In this document: piece by piece, positions 24,053 to 31,753 of the stretch | Layout: the number at the start of each line of letters is the position of its first letter | How positions within the stretch are numbered: position 1 is the first letter of the stretch | Assembly: GCF_000622245.1 (NCBI RefSeq) | Contig: NZ_KK211416.1 | Coordinates: 292,296 to 356,295, forward strand | Reading direction: 5' to 3' | Source: Fusobacterium perfoetens ATCC 29250 | GTDB taxonomy: Bacteria; Fusobacteriota; Fusobacteriia; Fusobacteriales; Fusobacteriaceae | Length of the DNA: 64,000 bases | Notes under the pieces: generated by a model | What the model saw: only the letters and a program-made list of their open reading frames with translations | What the model was told of the DNA's origin: nothing | Database searches by the model: none | Translations under genes and position numbers: made by a program

Positions 24053-26089
24053 TTAATTATATAAAATTTCTGCTATATTTTTTCTATATTTATTTGATTG
24101 TTCTATTTCTATTGTATGATTTTCCATTAAGAATTTTCTTGCATTCCATTTAGTTGATAAAAGTCCGTTATCTGGGTCTAAGTTCTGATAATATAAATCA
24201 CCACTTGCTACTAAACTATCAATAAATTCAAACTTACTAGGAGAATAATATCCAGCATTTATTATTTCTTCATAATATCTTTTCCAAATAGGAGCAGCTA
24301 ATCCTCCACCTGTTCCTCTAGGAATTTCTTTATTATCATCATATCCTAAATAAACTGTTGTTACATATTCTGGAGTTATTCCTGCATACCAAACACTTAA
24401 TGAATCGTTAGTTGTTCCAGTTTTTCCTCCCTGTTCTATATTTTTTCCTTTTTTAGTAACTACAGTAGCAGGTTTACTTGTTCCATATTTTACAGAACTT
24501 ACTAATAAATTAGTTGTAAGAGCAATATCTTTAGTATCAAAAACTTTTTTCACGCTTGGAGTATTTTTAATTAAAGTATTTCCATCTTTATCTCTTACTT
24601 CTAAAACATACATTGGTTCTACAATGTAACCTCCATTAGAAAAAATAGCAAATGCTTTTGATAAATTTAGCGGTGTAGCTGTTAAAGCTCCTAAAGCAGC
24701 ACTTAAATTTGTAGTTGGTTCCATTCCAATATCTAATTTCTTAACATTTTCATTTAAAAATTTTGGTGTAATATCTTCTAATAATTTTATAGCAACACTA
24801 TTAGCTGACCTATTAAATGCTTCAAGTAAAGTTTGATTATTTTTATATGTGGTTGTAACATTTTTAGGTGCCCAACCATTATCATAAAGAGCTCTAGAAT
24901 CTTCTATTATGGTATTTTCTTTATAACCTTTCATTATTGCAGAAAGATATACAAAAGGTTTAAAAGATGAACCAATTTGCCTACGAGAAGATATAGCTCT
25001 ATTAAAGTTTCCAGGAATAAAGTTTCTTCCACCAATTATACTTGTTACATAACCATTTGAACTATTAATAGTTACCATAGCTCCCTCTAACTCTGGATTA
25101 TCAACTATTGGTTGATATTCATTAAATACTTGTTGAGCTACTTTTTGCATATTGTAATTAAGAGTTGTAAAAACTTGTAAACCACCATTATAAATAAGTT
25201 CTTCATCAAAATTTTCTTGTAAATAATCTAAAACTAAATCTGTGAAACTTGGAGCTAAAGATTTATTTACTTTTTCTCTTTCGTAAACAATAGTAGTTGT
25301 TACTGGGTCTATTTTTCCCTCTACATCTTCTTCTAATATAAATTTATGATTTATAGCTTTTTGATATTCAGATTCACTAATAAATCCATAACGCTTCATT
25401 TGTGAAAGGACTAATCTCATTCTCTCTAATGAAGCATCTAAATTTTTTCTAGGATTATAATATCCAGGTCTATTAGGAATTCCAGCAAGCATTGCAGCCT
25501 CTGAAACATTTATATATCTAATATCCTTTTTAAATAGAGATTTTGCAGCACTTTTTACTCCATAATCTCCTTCACCAAAATAAATTTCATTTAAATATTT
25601 TACGAAAATTTCATTTTTAGTGTATCTTTTTTCTATCTCAATTGTTAAAATTGCTTCTTTTATTTTTCTTGATAATTTTTTTTCATGATTTAAAAAAGCA
25701 TTTCTTGCTAATTGTTGAGTAAAAGTACTAGCTCCTTGACTTTTACTTCTTGATTTTATATTTACAACAATGGCTCTCATTAATCCAATAGGGTCAATTC
25801 CATAATGATTATAAAATCTTCTATCTTCAATAGCTACAAAAGCATCTTTTAAATTTTCTGGTATTTCATCAAATTTTGCTGGTATTCTTGATTCTCTGTA
25901 TAATTCATCTATAACTACTCCATTTATATCATAAACTTTTGTAGGTATTGATGGTGTATAAGATTCTATCAAGTTTTCTATATCTGGCATTTGTTTTTTA
26001 TAATGATTTATAACTAAAGTCACACTTAAAATTCCAGTAAAAAATAATGCTACACATGTTATTAAAGTTATTTTAAAAGCTTTTTTCAT
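24053..26089 (-). CDS. Class A penicillin-binding protein (PBP1A family)
   Basis: Bifunctional glycosyltransferase/transpeptidase building peptidoglycan at the inner membrane. One N-terminal membrane helix (about 5-27), a GT51 domain with AFVAIEDRRFYNHYGIDPIG and GASTFTQQLARNAFL, then a transpeptidase with SSFK (in RQIGSSFKP), SAN (NRSANSVAI) and KTG (GGKTGTTND). The 678 residues match PBP1A forms lacking the OB-fold insert of E. coli. It follows rlmN by 14 bases and ends directly at the terminator. Confidence 0.93.
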   Translation of the reverse strand: MKKAFKITLITCVALFFTGILSVTLVINHYKKQMPDIENLIESYTPSIPTKVYDINGVVIDELYRESRIPAKFDEIPENLKDAFVAIEDRRFYNHYGIDPIGLMRAIVVNIKSRSKSQGASTFTQQLARNAFLNHEKKLSRKIKEAILTIEIEKRYTKNEIFVKYLNEIYFGEGDYGVKSAAKSLFKKDIRYINVSEAAMLAGIPNRPGYYNPRKNLDASLERMRLVLSQMKRYGFISESEYQKAINHKFILEEDVEGKIDPVTTTIVYEREKVNKSLAPSFTDLVLDYLQENFDEELIYNGGLQVFTTLNYNMQKVAQQVFNEYQPIVDNPELEGAMVTINSSNGYVTSIIGGRNFIPGNFNRAISSRRQIGSSFKPFVYLSAIMKGYKENTIIEDSRALYDNGWAPKNVTTTYKNNQTLLEAFNRSANSVAIKLLEDITPKFLNENVKKLDIGMEPTTNLSAALGALTATPLNLSKAFAIFSNGGYIVEPMYVLEVRDKDGNTLIKNTPSVKKVFDTKDIALTTNLLVSSVKYGTSKPATVVTKKGKNIEQGGKTGTTNDSLSVWYAGITPEYVTTVYLGYDDNKEIPRGTGGGLAAPIWKRYYEEIINAGYYSPSKFEFIDSLVASGDLYYQNLDPDNGLLSTKWNARKFLMENHTIEIEQSNKYRKNIAEILYN

Positions 26090-26103
26090 TGAATTATCTC
26101 CAT

Positions 26104-27153
26104 TTATTTAGTTGTTCTTTGTCTTAATTGTCCACAAGCTCCGTCTATATCTGTACCTTTTTCTCCTCTTATTATAACATTTACTTTTCTATCATTTTTT
26201 AAATAATTATAAAATTTCTCAATTTTTTTCTCACTAGGTCTTTCAAAATCATTTTCTACCACAGGGTTATATGGTATTAAATTTAATGCATGGTCAAATT
26301 CGTGTACAAAGTCTGCCAACATTTCAGCATCTCCTTGTGATACATTGAAGTCTTTTATTAAAATATATTCAAAAGTAATTCTTCTATTTGTTCTTTTTTG
26401 ATATTCTTGTAATACTGTAAATAAATCTTCTAATGGATATTTTTTATTAATTGGCATTAGTTCATCTCTTTTTTCATTAAATACAGCATGAAGAGAGATT
26501 GCTAATTCAACTTGTAACTTTTCTTCCATTAATCTTTCTATTCCTGTGATAATTCCAGATGTTGAAACTGTTATTTTCCTTCTTGAAATGTTAAGTCCTT
26601 TCTCATCAGAAATTATTTTAATAACTTTTATTAAATTATCAATATTTAAAAATGGTTCTCCCATTCCCATAAAAACTATATTATTTACATTTTGTTCTCT
26701 ATTTCTAAGTCTTCTTTCTATTGTATAAATTTGATTTAGAATTTCATGAACTGTAAGATTTCTCTCATATCCTGAAGCTCCTGTTGCACAAAATTTACAT
26801 TTTATAGGACATCCAACTTGTGTAGATACACAAACTGTATTTCTATCTTTATGTTTTAATAATACTGTTTCTATTGTATTCCCATCTTCTAATTTAAATA
26901 AAAATTTCTCTGTTCCATCTATTTTTGAAATTTGATGTTTTATTATATTTAATAATGGTATATATGAATTATTGTCTAGAGCTTCTCTATCTTTTAAAGA
27001 AATATTTGTCATATCATGAATATTTCTAACTAACTTTGAATGCAACCAATTATATATTTGTTTACCATAAAACTTTTTCATTCCAAGTGATAAAATATAA
27101 TCTGTTAATTCAGCCTCATTAAGATTTAATAATGCTATTTTTGAATTTTCCAT
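26104..27153 (-). CDS. rlmN: 23S rRNA (adenine2503-C2)/tRNA methyltransferase RlmN
   Basis: Radical SAM enzyme that methylates A2503 of 23S rRNA and A37 of some tRNAs. The cluster motif [11 protein letters not shown] (CX3CX2C) is clear, with upstream QVG, the [11 protein letters not shown] block, a resolving cysteine in CGQLR near the C-terminus (the methyl-carrying and proton-shuttle cysteines of the family), and the N-terminal [12 protein letters not shown] helical domain. The 349 residues are standard. GGAGGAAG precedes the ATG. A TTGTTA-17-TAAAAT promoter lies just upstream on the same strand. Confidence 0.95.
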   Translation of the reverse strand: MENSKIALLNLNEAELTDYILSLGMKKFYGKQIYNWLHSKLVRNIHDMTNISLKDREALDNNSYIPLLNIIKHQISKIDGTEKFLFKLEDGNTIETVLLKHKDRNTVCVSTQVGCPIKCKFCATGASGYERNLTVHEILNQIYTIERRLRNREQNVNNIVFMGMGEPFLNIDNLIKVIKIISDEKGLNISRRKITVSTSGIITGIERLMEEKLQVELAISLHAVFNEKRDELMPINKKYPLEDLFTVLQEYQKRTNRRITFEYILIKDFNVSQGDAEMLADFVHEFDHALNLIPYNPVVENDFERPSEKKIEKFYNYLKNDRKVNVIIRGEKGTDIDGACGQLRQRTTK

Positions 27154-27192
27154 TCTTCCTCCATCTTTATAAAAAATTGTATTTGACTATAT

Positions 27193-27221
27193 ATTTTATC
27201 AGTTTTTTAAAAAAATAACAA
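27193..27221 (-). promoter_or_regulatory. Possible promoter of rlmN-PBP1A
   Basis: Minus-strand TTGTTA (27221-27216), 17-base spacer, TAAAAT (27198-27193), about 40 bases before the rlmN start. Confidence 0.5.
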
Positions 27222-27228
27222 GTCTTTA

Positions 27229-28353
27229 TTATAATATGTTATTTAATAACTCCATTATTTCCTCTTTTGTAGCAGTTCCTTTTATATTTCCCTGATTTTG
27301 ACTTCCACCACCTTTTAAGGTATTTTTCTTTTCAACAATTTTTTTAATAATTTCATTACAATTTAAAGTATTACTACTTAACATAATTGCACTATCTGAA
27401 ATTCCTATAAATGTTTCATCTCTATCAGAAAAATATTTTCTAACTTCATTAATAACATCTTTTTCATCTTCATAAATCACAAATTTTTTATTTTTTATAA
27501 CTGTTGAAGTTTTTATTAAAGTTTCAAATATATTTTTTGAATATTTTTGATTTAAAAATCCATAAGCTCTTTTTAAATTTTCATGCTCTATCATATATTT
27601 TTCTAACATTTCAATAATTTCATTGTCTCTGCAACTAAATTTATGATTTAATTCTTTTATAACTTCTGATTTTTTATTATAATCTCCAATGGCTCTGTCC
27701 CCAGCTAATAAATAAAATCTTGTATATTTTCCTTTTATTCTTTCATGAGAAAGAATTTTTAAAACTCTCGCTTCTTGAATATTTTTTAGATGAAATCCTG
27801 CACAAGCACAAAAATCATAATTTTCTATTTCTACAATTCTTACAAGACCTTCTTTAATTTTCTCACTAAGTGGTTTTCTAAGGGGTAATTCTTTTGCCTC
27901 TGAAATAGTTACATTTTTTTCTATTACTTTAGCACCATTTTTTATTACTTCATTTACTTTTTTCTCTAACTTTTTTACAATTTCTTCTGAAATATTGTCA
28001 CTATCTAAATCAACAGTAGTAACTTCCTCAGCCATTCTAAACCCTACATTATGTAATCCAAAATATTTCGTAGCAATTCCTGAGAATAAATGTTCTGCTG
28101 TATGTTGAACAGCTATATCCTCTCTTCTTTTCATATCTATAGAATATGAGTATTTTCCAATTTCTAATTCTCTATCTATTATAATTTTATCAGGTAGAAC
28201 TTCTAAAACTTTAGCTTCACCTATATGACCTCTATCACCTAATTGTCCACCCTTTCCATCTATATAAAATTTTAAAGAATTTTCTTCTAAATAATTTACA
28301 GTTATTTCATAATTTTTTTTATTTTTTATACATTTTATTATCTCTAGTTCCAA
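27229..28353 (-). CDS. Alanyl-tRNA editing protein, AlaX-L type with DHHA1 domain
   Basis: Free-standing relative of the AlaRS editing domain that deacylates Ser- or Gly-tRNA-Ala. Zinc-site motifs are QHTAEHLFS (HX3H near 82-88) and CACAGFH (CX3H near 182). The C-terminal third is a DHHA1 domain ending in GGGSQNQGNIKG. The 374 residues match the long AlaX-L form. The start is TTG at 28353, supported by AGAGGTGA eight bases upstream and by the absence of an in-frame ATG nearby. It is followed at 75 bases by rlmN with its own promoter. Confidence 0.88.
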   Translation of the reverse strand: MELEIIKCIKNKKNYEITVNYLEENSLKFYIDGKGGQLGDRGHIGEAKVLEVLPDKIIIDRELEIGKYSYSIDMKRREDIAVQHTAEHLFSGIATKYFGLHNVGFRMAEEVTTVDLDSDNISEEIVKKLEKKVNEVIKNGAKVIEKNVTISEAKELPLRKPLSEKIKEGLVRIVEIENYDFCACAGFHLKNIQEARVLKILSHERIKGKYTRFYLLAGDRAIGDYNKKSEVIKELNHKFSCRDNEIIEMLEKYMIEHENLKRAYGFLNQKYSKNIFETLIKTSTVIKNKKFVIYEDEKDVINEVRKYFSDRDETFIGISDSAIMLSSNTLNCNEIIKKIVEKKNTLKGGGSQNQGNIKGTATKEEIMELLNNIL

Positions 28354-28453
28354 TTAAGTCACCTCTTTAAAATATAAATTTATAAAATAATTATACTATA
28401 ATTTTTTTTATTTTCAAAGTTAAAAAATAAAATGTCTTTTTCTTAAAAAAATA

Positions 28454-28482
28454 TTGACATTCTAACTAAAATAATGTATTAT
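28454..28482 (+). promoter_or_regulatory. Promoter of tRNA-Leu
   Basis: TTGACA, an exact 17-base spacer and TATTAT, 19 bases before the tRNA. Confidence 0.8.
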
Positions 28483-28500
28483 ATTTCGTAGCAAGTAATT

Positions 28501-28587
28501 GCCCAGATGGTGAAATTGGTAAACACAACAGACTCAAAATCTGTCGGTAGCAATACCTTGCGGGTTCGAGTCCCGCTCTGGGCACCA
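28501..28587 (+). tRNA. tRNA-Leu(CAA)
   Basis: Full cloverleaf: acceptor GCCCAGA/TCTGGGC, D-arm with GGTGAAATTGGTAAAC, anticodon loop CTCAAAA giving CAA (reads UUG), a long class II variable arm (TCGGTAGCAATACCTTGCG), and the T-arm GGTTCGAGTCC. The discriminator is A and the CCA is encoded. It is a single gene with its own promoter and terminator. Confidence 0.97.
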
Positions 28588-28610
28588 TTTAATAAATAAT
28601 TTTTTATATA

Positions 28611-28635
28611 AAAAACAGCCCAAAAGGCTGTTTTT
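28611..28635. terminator. Bidirectional terminator after tRNA-Leu and the YwqK-like operon
   Basis: AAAAACAGCC/GGCTGTTTTT with a 5-base loop; serves the tRNA (+) and the four-gene operon (-). Confidence 0.88.
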
Positions 28636-28642
28636 CTTTCTA

Positions 28643-29359
28643 TTATTTCTCTTCCTCTTTTATTACCACATTATTTTTATTAAATTCTCTTAATTTTCCT
28701 TTCTTGTTACCATTTACTACTAAATAATCTTTTTTTACTCCACCGTTTTTATATCTCTCTAAAATATATCTTTCTTCTTTAATTTCTCTTTTTTCATTAT
28801 ATTTTCTTACTGCTATAATATCTCCATTTTCATAGTAAACTTCTTCTAATAAGTTTCCATTCATATCAAAACTATTATTTTGAATTAAGTCTTTTATCTC
28901 TCCATTCTCAAATTTAATTACTTTTTGAATTTCTCCATTCCAATTTCTAAGAGTTCCAAGTCCTGTATATAATTTATCAGTAATATAATCATAATATTTT
29001 CCAGAATCATGATATAGACGGAATTGAGTATTTATAATTTCTCCATCTTTACCCATAACTTCTTTTGTAGAAGGATATTTTATTCCATCTAAAAATATTC
29101 CATACATTATTATTTGTCCTTTAAAGAAATTTACAATCTTGTTATACTCCTCTTTCTCTTTTATAGCATCCTCATCTTTTTTCTCTATATATTTATTAAT
29201 TTTTTCATATATTTCTTTTACTTCTTTTCTTGCTTCTTTTTTATGTAAAACTTCTGCTTCATAAAGTAATTTAAATTTTTCTTCCTTATTTAATTCTTTA
29301 TACCTTCCACAAGAACATAATAATAATCCTATAAATAAAATAGTTAATATTTTTTTCAT
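28643..29359 (-). CDS. Lipoprotein with YwqK/MORN-like C-terminal repeats
   Basis: Unknown function. A lipoprotein signal (ILFIGLLLCSCG, Cys near 17) is followed by a lysine/glutamate-rich helical region (25-75) and a C-terminal beta-repeat half in which short blocks ending in a glycine turn recur (RNWNGEIQKVIKFENGEIKD, NGNLLEEVYYENGDII, KNGGVKKDYLVVNGNKKG). Such repeats resemble YwqK-type antitoxin-like and MORN proteins. It is the last gene of a tight four-gene operon, starting 2 bases after the HicB-like gene's stop. The operon's first gene also carries such repeats, suggesting a paired surface role (inference). Confidence 0.65.
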   Translation of the reverse strand: MKKILTILFIGLLLCSCGRYKELNKEEKFKLLYEAEVLHKKEARKEVKEIYEKINKYIEKKDEDAIKEKEEYNKIVNFFKGQIIMYGIFLDGIKYPSTKEVMGKDGEIINTQFRLYHDSGKYYDYITDKLYTGLGTLRNWNGEIQKVIKFENGEIKDLIQNNSFDMNGNLLEEVYYENGDIIAVRKYNEKREIKEERYILERYKNGGVKKDYLVVNGNKKGKLREFNKNNVVIKEEEK

Positions 29360-29361
29360 AA

Positions 29362-30255
29362 TTATTCCTCCTGAGAAATTTCTTCTGATTCATCTGGATT
29401 CTTATTTTGTAAAATAAAAGATACTCCCATTGAGATTAATCCTAAAAATAATACAATCCAAGCAAAAGAAAATCCAATATAAGGTCTTGCTTCTTTATCG
29501 ATACTCATAATTTGAATAAATAAATATAAAAATGACATTATATATAAAACAGCAGAAATTAATATTCCTGATTTAAAATAAAATTTATGTTTTTTATAAG
29601 CTGAATAAGCTGTAAAAGCTCCACTCATTATAAATAATATAACTATAAATCTAATAGTAAATGTTTGTTGAGATATATCTACAAATCCTTGGAAATCTTT
29701 TAATCTTCCTAAAGTTGTCACTCCAAATCTTATTTTTCCAAAGAAAGGTATATTAGCCCCAACAAAAGGCATAAACGCTCCTAATATATATAAAATTCCA
29801 CCTACTACACCTATAAAATGATAGTTTTCACTTTTTACATTAGTTCCTATTTTATTTTTTACAAACTCTTCAGATTTATTATAAATTTTTTCTACATTTT
29901 CTTTAAAATCACCTTTCAACATTTCTTCAGATTTATTACGAAAATTGTCAAAAGTTTCTTTTACATTTTCTTTATTAATATTAAATTTTATTAAGTTATT
30001 AATAGTTATATAAGTTGTAAATTCCCCCTCTTGTAAAGTTTTTTGTATTTCCATTATTTCTTTTGCTGTTGGTATTTCTAGATTTTCATCTTTTAATTCT
30101 TGTAACTTTGCTTTTAATATTCCAGTAGCTATCTTTTCTATCCCTTCCTCTTTTTCAGCTAATCCTGTTATTCCTTCAAAATCTGGAAATTTTATTAAAA
30201 ATTTTCCATTTTCTAATTGTTTTATTACAGCTATATATTTATATGATTTTTCCAT
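29362..30255 (-). CDS. HicB-like domain fused to a four-helix membrane domain
   Basis: Unknown function. Residues 1-65 read like a HicB antitoxin domain: YIAVIKQLENGKFLIKFPDFEGITG, then an amphipathic helix and the closing LEIPTAKEI. A helical linker (about 95-145, with repeated NKSEE/RNKSEE segments) leads to four predicted membrane helices at about 148-168, 198-220, 228-250 and 260-282, and an acidic tail. No HicA toxin gene is adjacent, so this is not a conventional toxin-antitoxin pair. It is spaced 10 bases from the upstream and 2 bases from the downstream operon gene. Confidence 0.7.
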   Translation of the reverse strand: MEKSYKYIAVIKQLENGKFLIKFPDFEGITGLAEKEEGIEKIATGILKAKLQELKDENLEIPTAKEIMEIQKTLQEGEFTTYITINNLIKFNINKENVKETFDNFRNKSEEMLKGDFKENVEKIYNKSEEFVKNKIGTNVKSENYHFIGVVGGILYILGAFMPFVGANIPFFGKIRFGVTTLGRLKDFQGFVDISQQTFTIRFIVILFIMSGAFTAYSAYKKHKFYFKSGILISAVLYIMSFLYLFIQIMSIDKEARPYIGFSFAWIVLFLGLISMGVSFILQNKNPDESEEISQEE

Positions 30256-30265
30256 AATATCCTCC

Positions 30266-30880
30266 TTATCTTATACTTTGTCTAGTTTGTCTTTGTTGAA
30301 TTTGGGAATTATTATTTTCTACTTTCTCTTGGTTTACTTGATTTACTCTATTTTGTTTTACAGTTTTTGGGTTTTGAATTTTATGAGTTGTTGCTATAAG
30401 TTTATCATTAGAATATACACGAGTCATTACTTTTTCAGGAATTATTCTTAAATCTTTTTTTAGACTATATTGTGAATAATTTCCATGAAGTTGCTTTATA
30501 GTATTTCCATTTACATCATTTCTAAAATATCCATAACTAACAATTTTTCCATTTAAGTCATAAATAGGAAATGTTGTTACAACTACTAAAGATGAATTTG
30601 TTTTATTTTGAACTTTTCCAACTAATGAAGTTTCCAAACCTGTTTTTTCTACATATTTTATTTCTAATTTATATCCTTCAAAAGCAAAGTTTTTACCAGA
30701 AGGAACAGGTAATTTTATACTAGCAGGAGTATCTCCTTTTAATTTTTCAACCATTCCCACCACATTATCTATTCCAGCTTCTACTCCACTTGAAATCTTA
30801 TTCATCACTGTATCTACATTTGTACATCCTACAAAAAATAATCCTACAATCAAATTAGCTATTAATAATATTTTTTTCAT
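30266..30880 (-). CDS. Hypothetical lipoprotein
   Basis: Unrecognised family. A lipoprotein signal (IVGLFFVGC, Cys19) is followed by a helical segment (22-50), then a beta-rich domain of roughly 100 residues (FEGYKLEIKYVEKTG, SLVGKVQNKTNSSLVVVTTFPIYDLNGKIV, RIIPEKVMTRVYS). This looks like an immunoglobulin-like fold of the YcfL/FxLYD kind that decorates envelope lipoproteins. The tail (165-204) is Gln/Asn-rich and disordered. It is the second gene of the four-gene operon, 15 bases after the MORN protein. No specific role can be assigned. Confidence 0.6.
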   Translation of the reverse strand: MKKILLIANLIVGLFFVGCTNVDTVMNKISSGVEAGIDNVVGMVEKLKGDTPASIKLPVPSGKNFAFEGYKLEIKYVEKTGLETSLVGKVQNKTNSSLVVVTTFPIYDLNGKIVSYGYFRNDVNGNTIKQLHGNYSQYSLKKDLRIIPEKVMTRVYSNDKLIATTHKIQNPKTVKQNRVNQVNQEKVENNNSQIQQRQTRQSIR

Positions 30881-30895
30881 AACTCCCCCTAAAAA

Positions 30896-31579
30896 TTATT
30901 GTCTTTGACCATTTACATATTTATATATTTCTTCTTTTCCATTTTTAAATATATATTTTGCATCTCCATCAACTACACCATTTTTATAGTTATAAATCTC
31001 TTTATCTCCATTTGAAAAATAATATACAGCTTCTCCATTTTGTAGATTATTTACATATTTATATACTTCTTTATCCCCGTTTAAAAATTTTATCTCTGCT
31101 TCTCCATTTTTTATTCCATTTTGATAATTATATGTTTCTACTACTCCATCAGAATAAGTAAGAGTTGCTTTTCCTTCAGGTTTACCATTTTTTTCTTTAT
31201 AAACTTCTGTTGAAACTATACTTTTTCCATTAAAATTAGTTTTTATAACATCATTTTTAGTTTTATATTCTTTTTTTCCTATAACTTCCCCTTTATCATT
31301 TTTTATTTCTTCTACCTTATTAAAACTGCCTTGATTTTCTTTATTATTCATTCCAACTTTTTTCTTAATAGCTTCAAAATCTAGAGGCACATAATCTTTT
31401 GCCACCTGATTTTCTTTTAAATCAACTTGATATTCTTGATTTACAAAAGTAGTTCCAAATATCTTTTCTATATTTTTCTTACTATTCCTTTTATCAAGAT
31501 ATGTCATTGTTCCTGAAATACTTGCTGCTATAATTATTGAAATTCCAATTCCTAAAAATAATTTCTTTTTTTCATCCAT
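30896..31579 (-). CDS. Membrane-anchored MORN-repeat protein
   Basis: First gene of the unknown operon. The start is the ATG at 31579 (MDEKKKLF) because AAGGAG lies just before it; an upstream in-frame ATG overlaps that site. One N-terminal membrane helix (about 5-25, LFLGIGISIIIAASISGTM), a polar linker, then at least four tandem units of about 23 residues with the pattern NGEAxxxFxNGDKExYxYxNG in the last 95 residues. MORN repeats bind lipids or act as scaffolds in other systems; here the repeats would face outside the cytoplasm. A TTGACT-17-TATTAT promoter lies upstream. Confidence 0.7.
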   Translation of the reverse strand: MDEKKKLFLGIGISIIIAASISGTMTYLDKRNSKKNIEKIFGTTFVNQEYQVDLKENQVAKDYVPLDFEAIKKKVGMNNKENQGSFNKVEEIKNDKGEVIGKKEYKTKNDVIKTNFNGKSIVSTEVYKEKNGKPEGKATLTYSDGVVETYNYQNGIKNGEAEIKFLNGDKEVYKYVNNLQNGEAVYYFSNGDKEIYNYKNGVVDGDAKYIFKNGKEEIYKYVNGQRQ

Positions 31580-31668
31580 AATTAACTCCTTAATCATAAG
31601 ACATTCGTTTTTTTATTTTTTCTAATCTTTTTTTTTAAAGATAATTAAATAAAAATACTTATAATTTT

Positions 31669-31697
31669 ATAATATATAAATAAGATAAAAAAGTCAA
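31669..31697 (-). promoter_or_regulatory. Promoter of the MORN/HicB-like operon
   Basis: Minus-strand TTGACT (31697-31692), 17-base spacer, TATTAT (31674-31669), about 90 bases before the first gene. Confidence 0.65.
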
Positions 31698-31753
31698 TAT
31701 TTTAGAAAATTTTTTTATTTTATGCTATAATAAGTTTATTTTTAATACATATT

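Noticed and set aside
29362-30255. HicAB toxin-antitoxin system
   Set aside because: There is a HicB-like domain, but no small HicA-like gene on either side, and the protein is membrane-bound.
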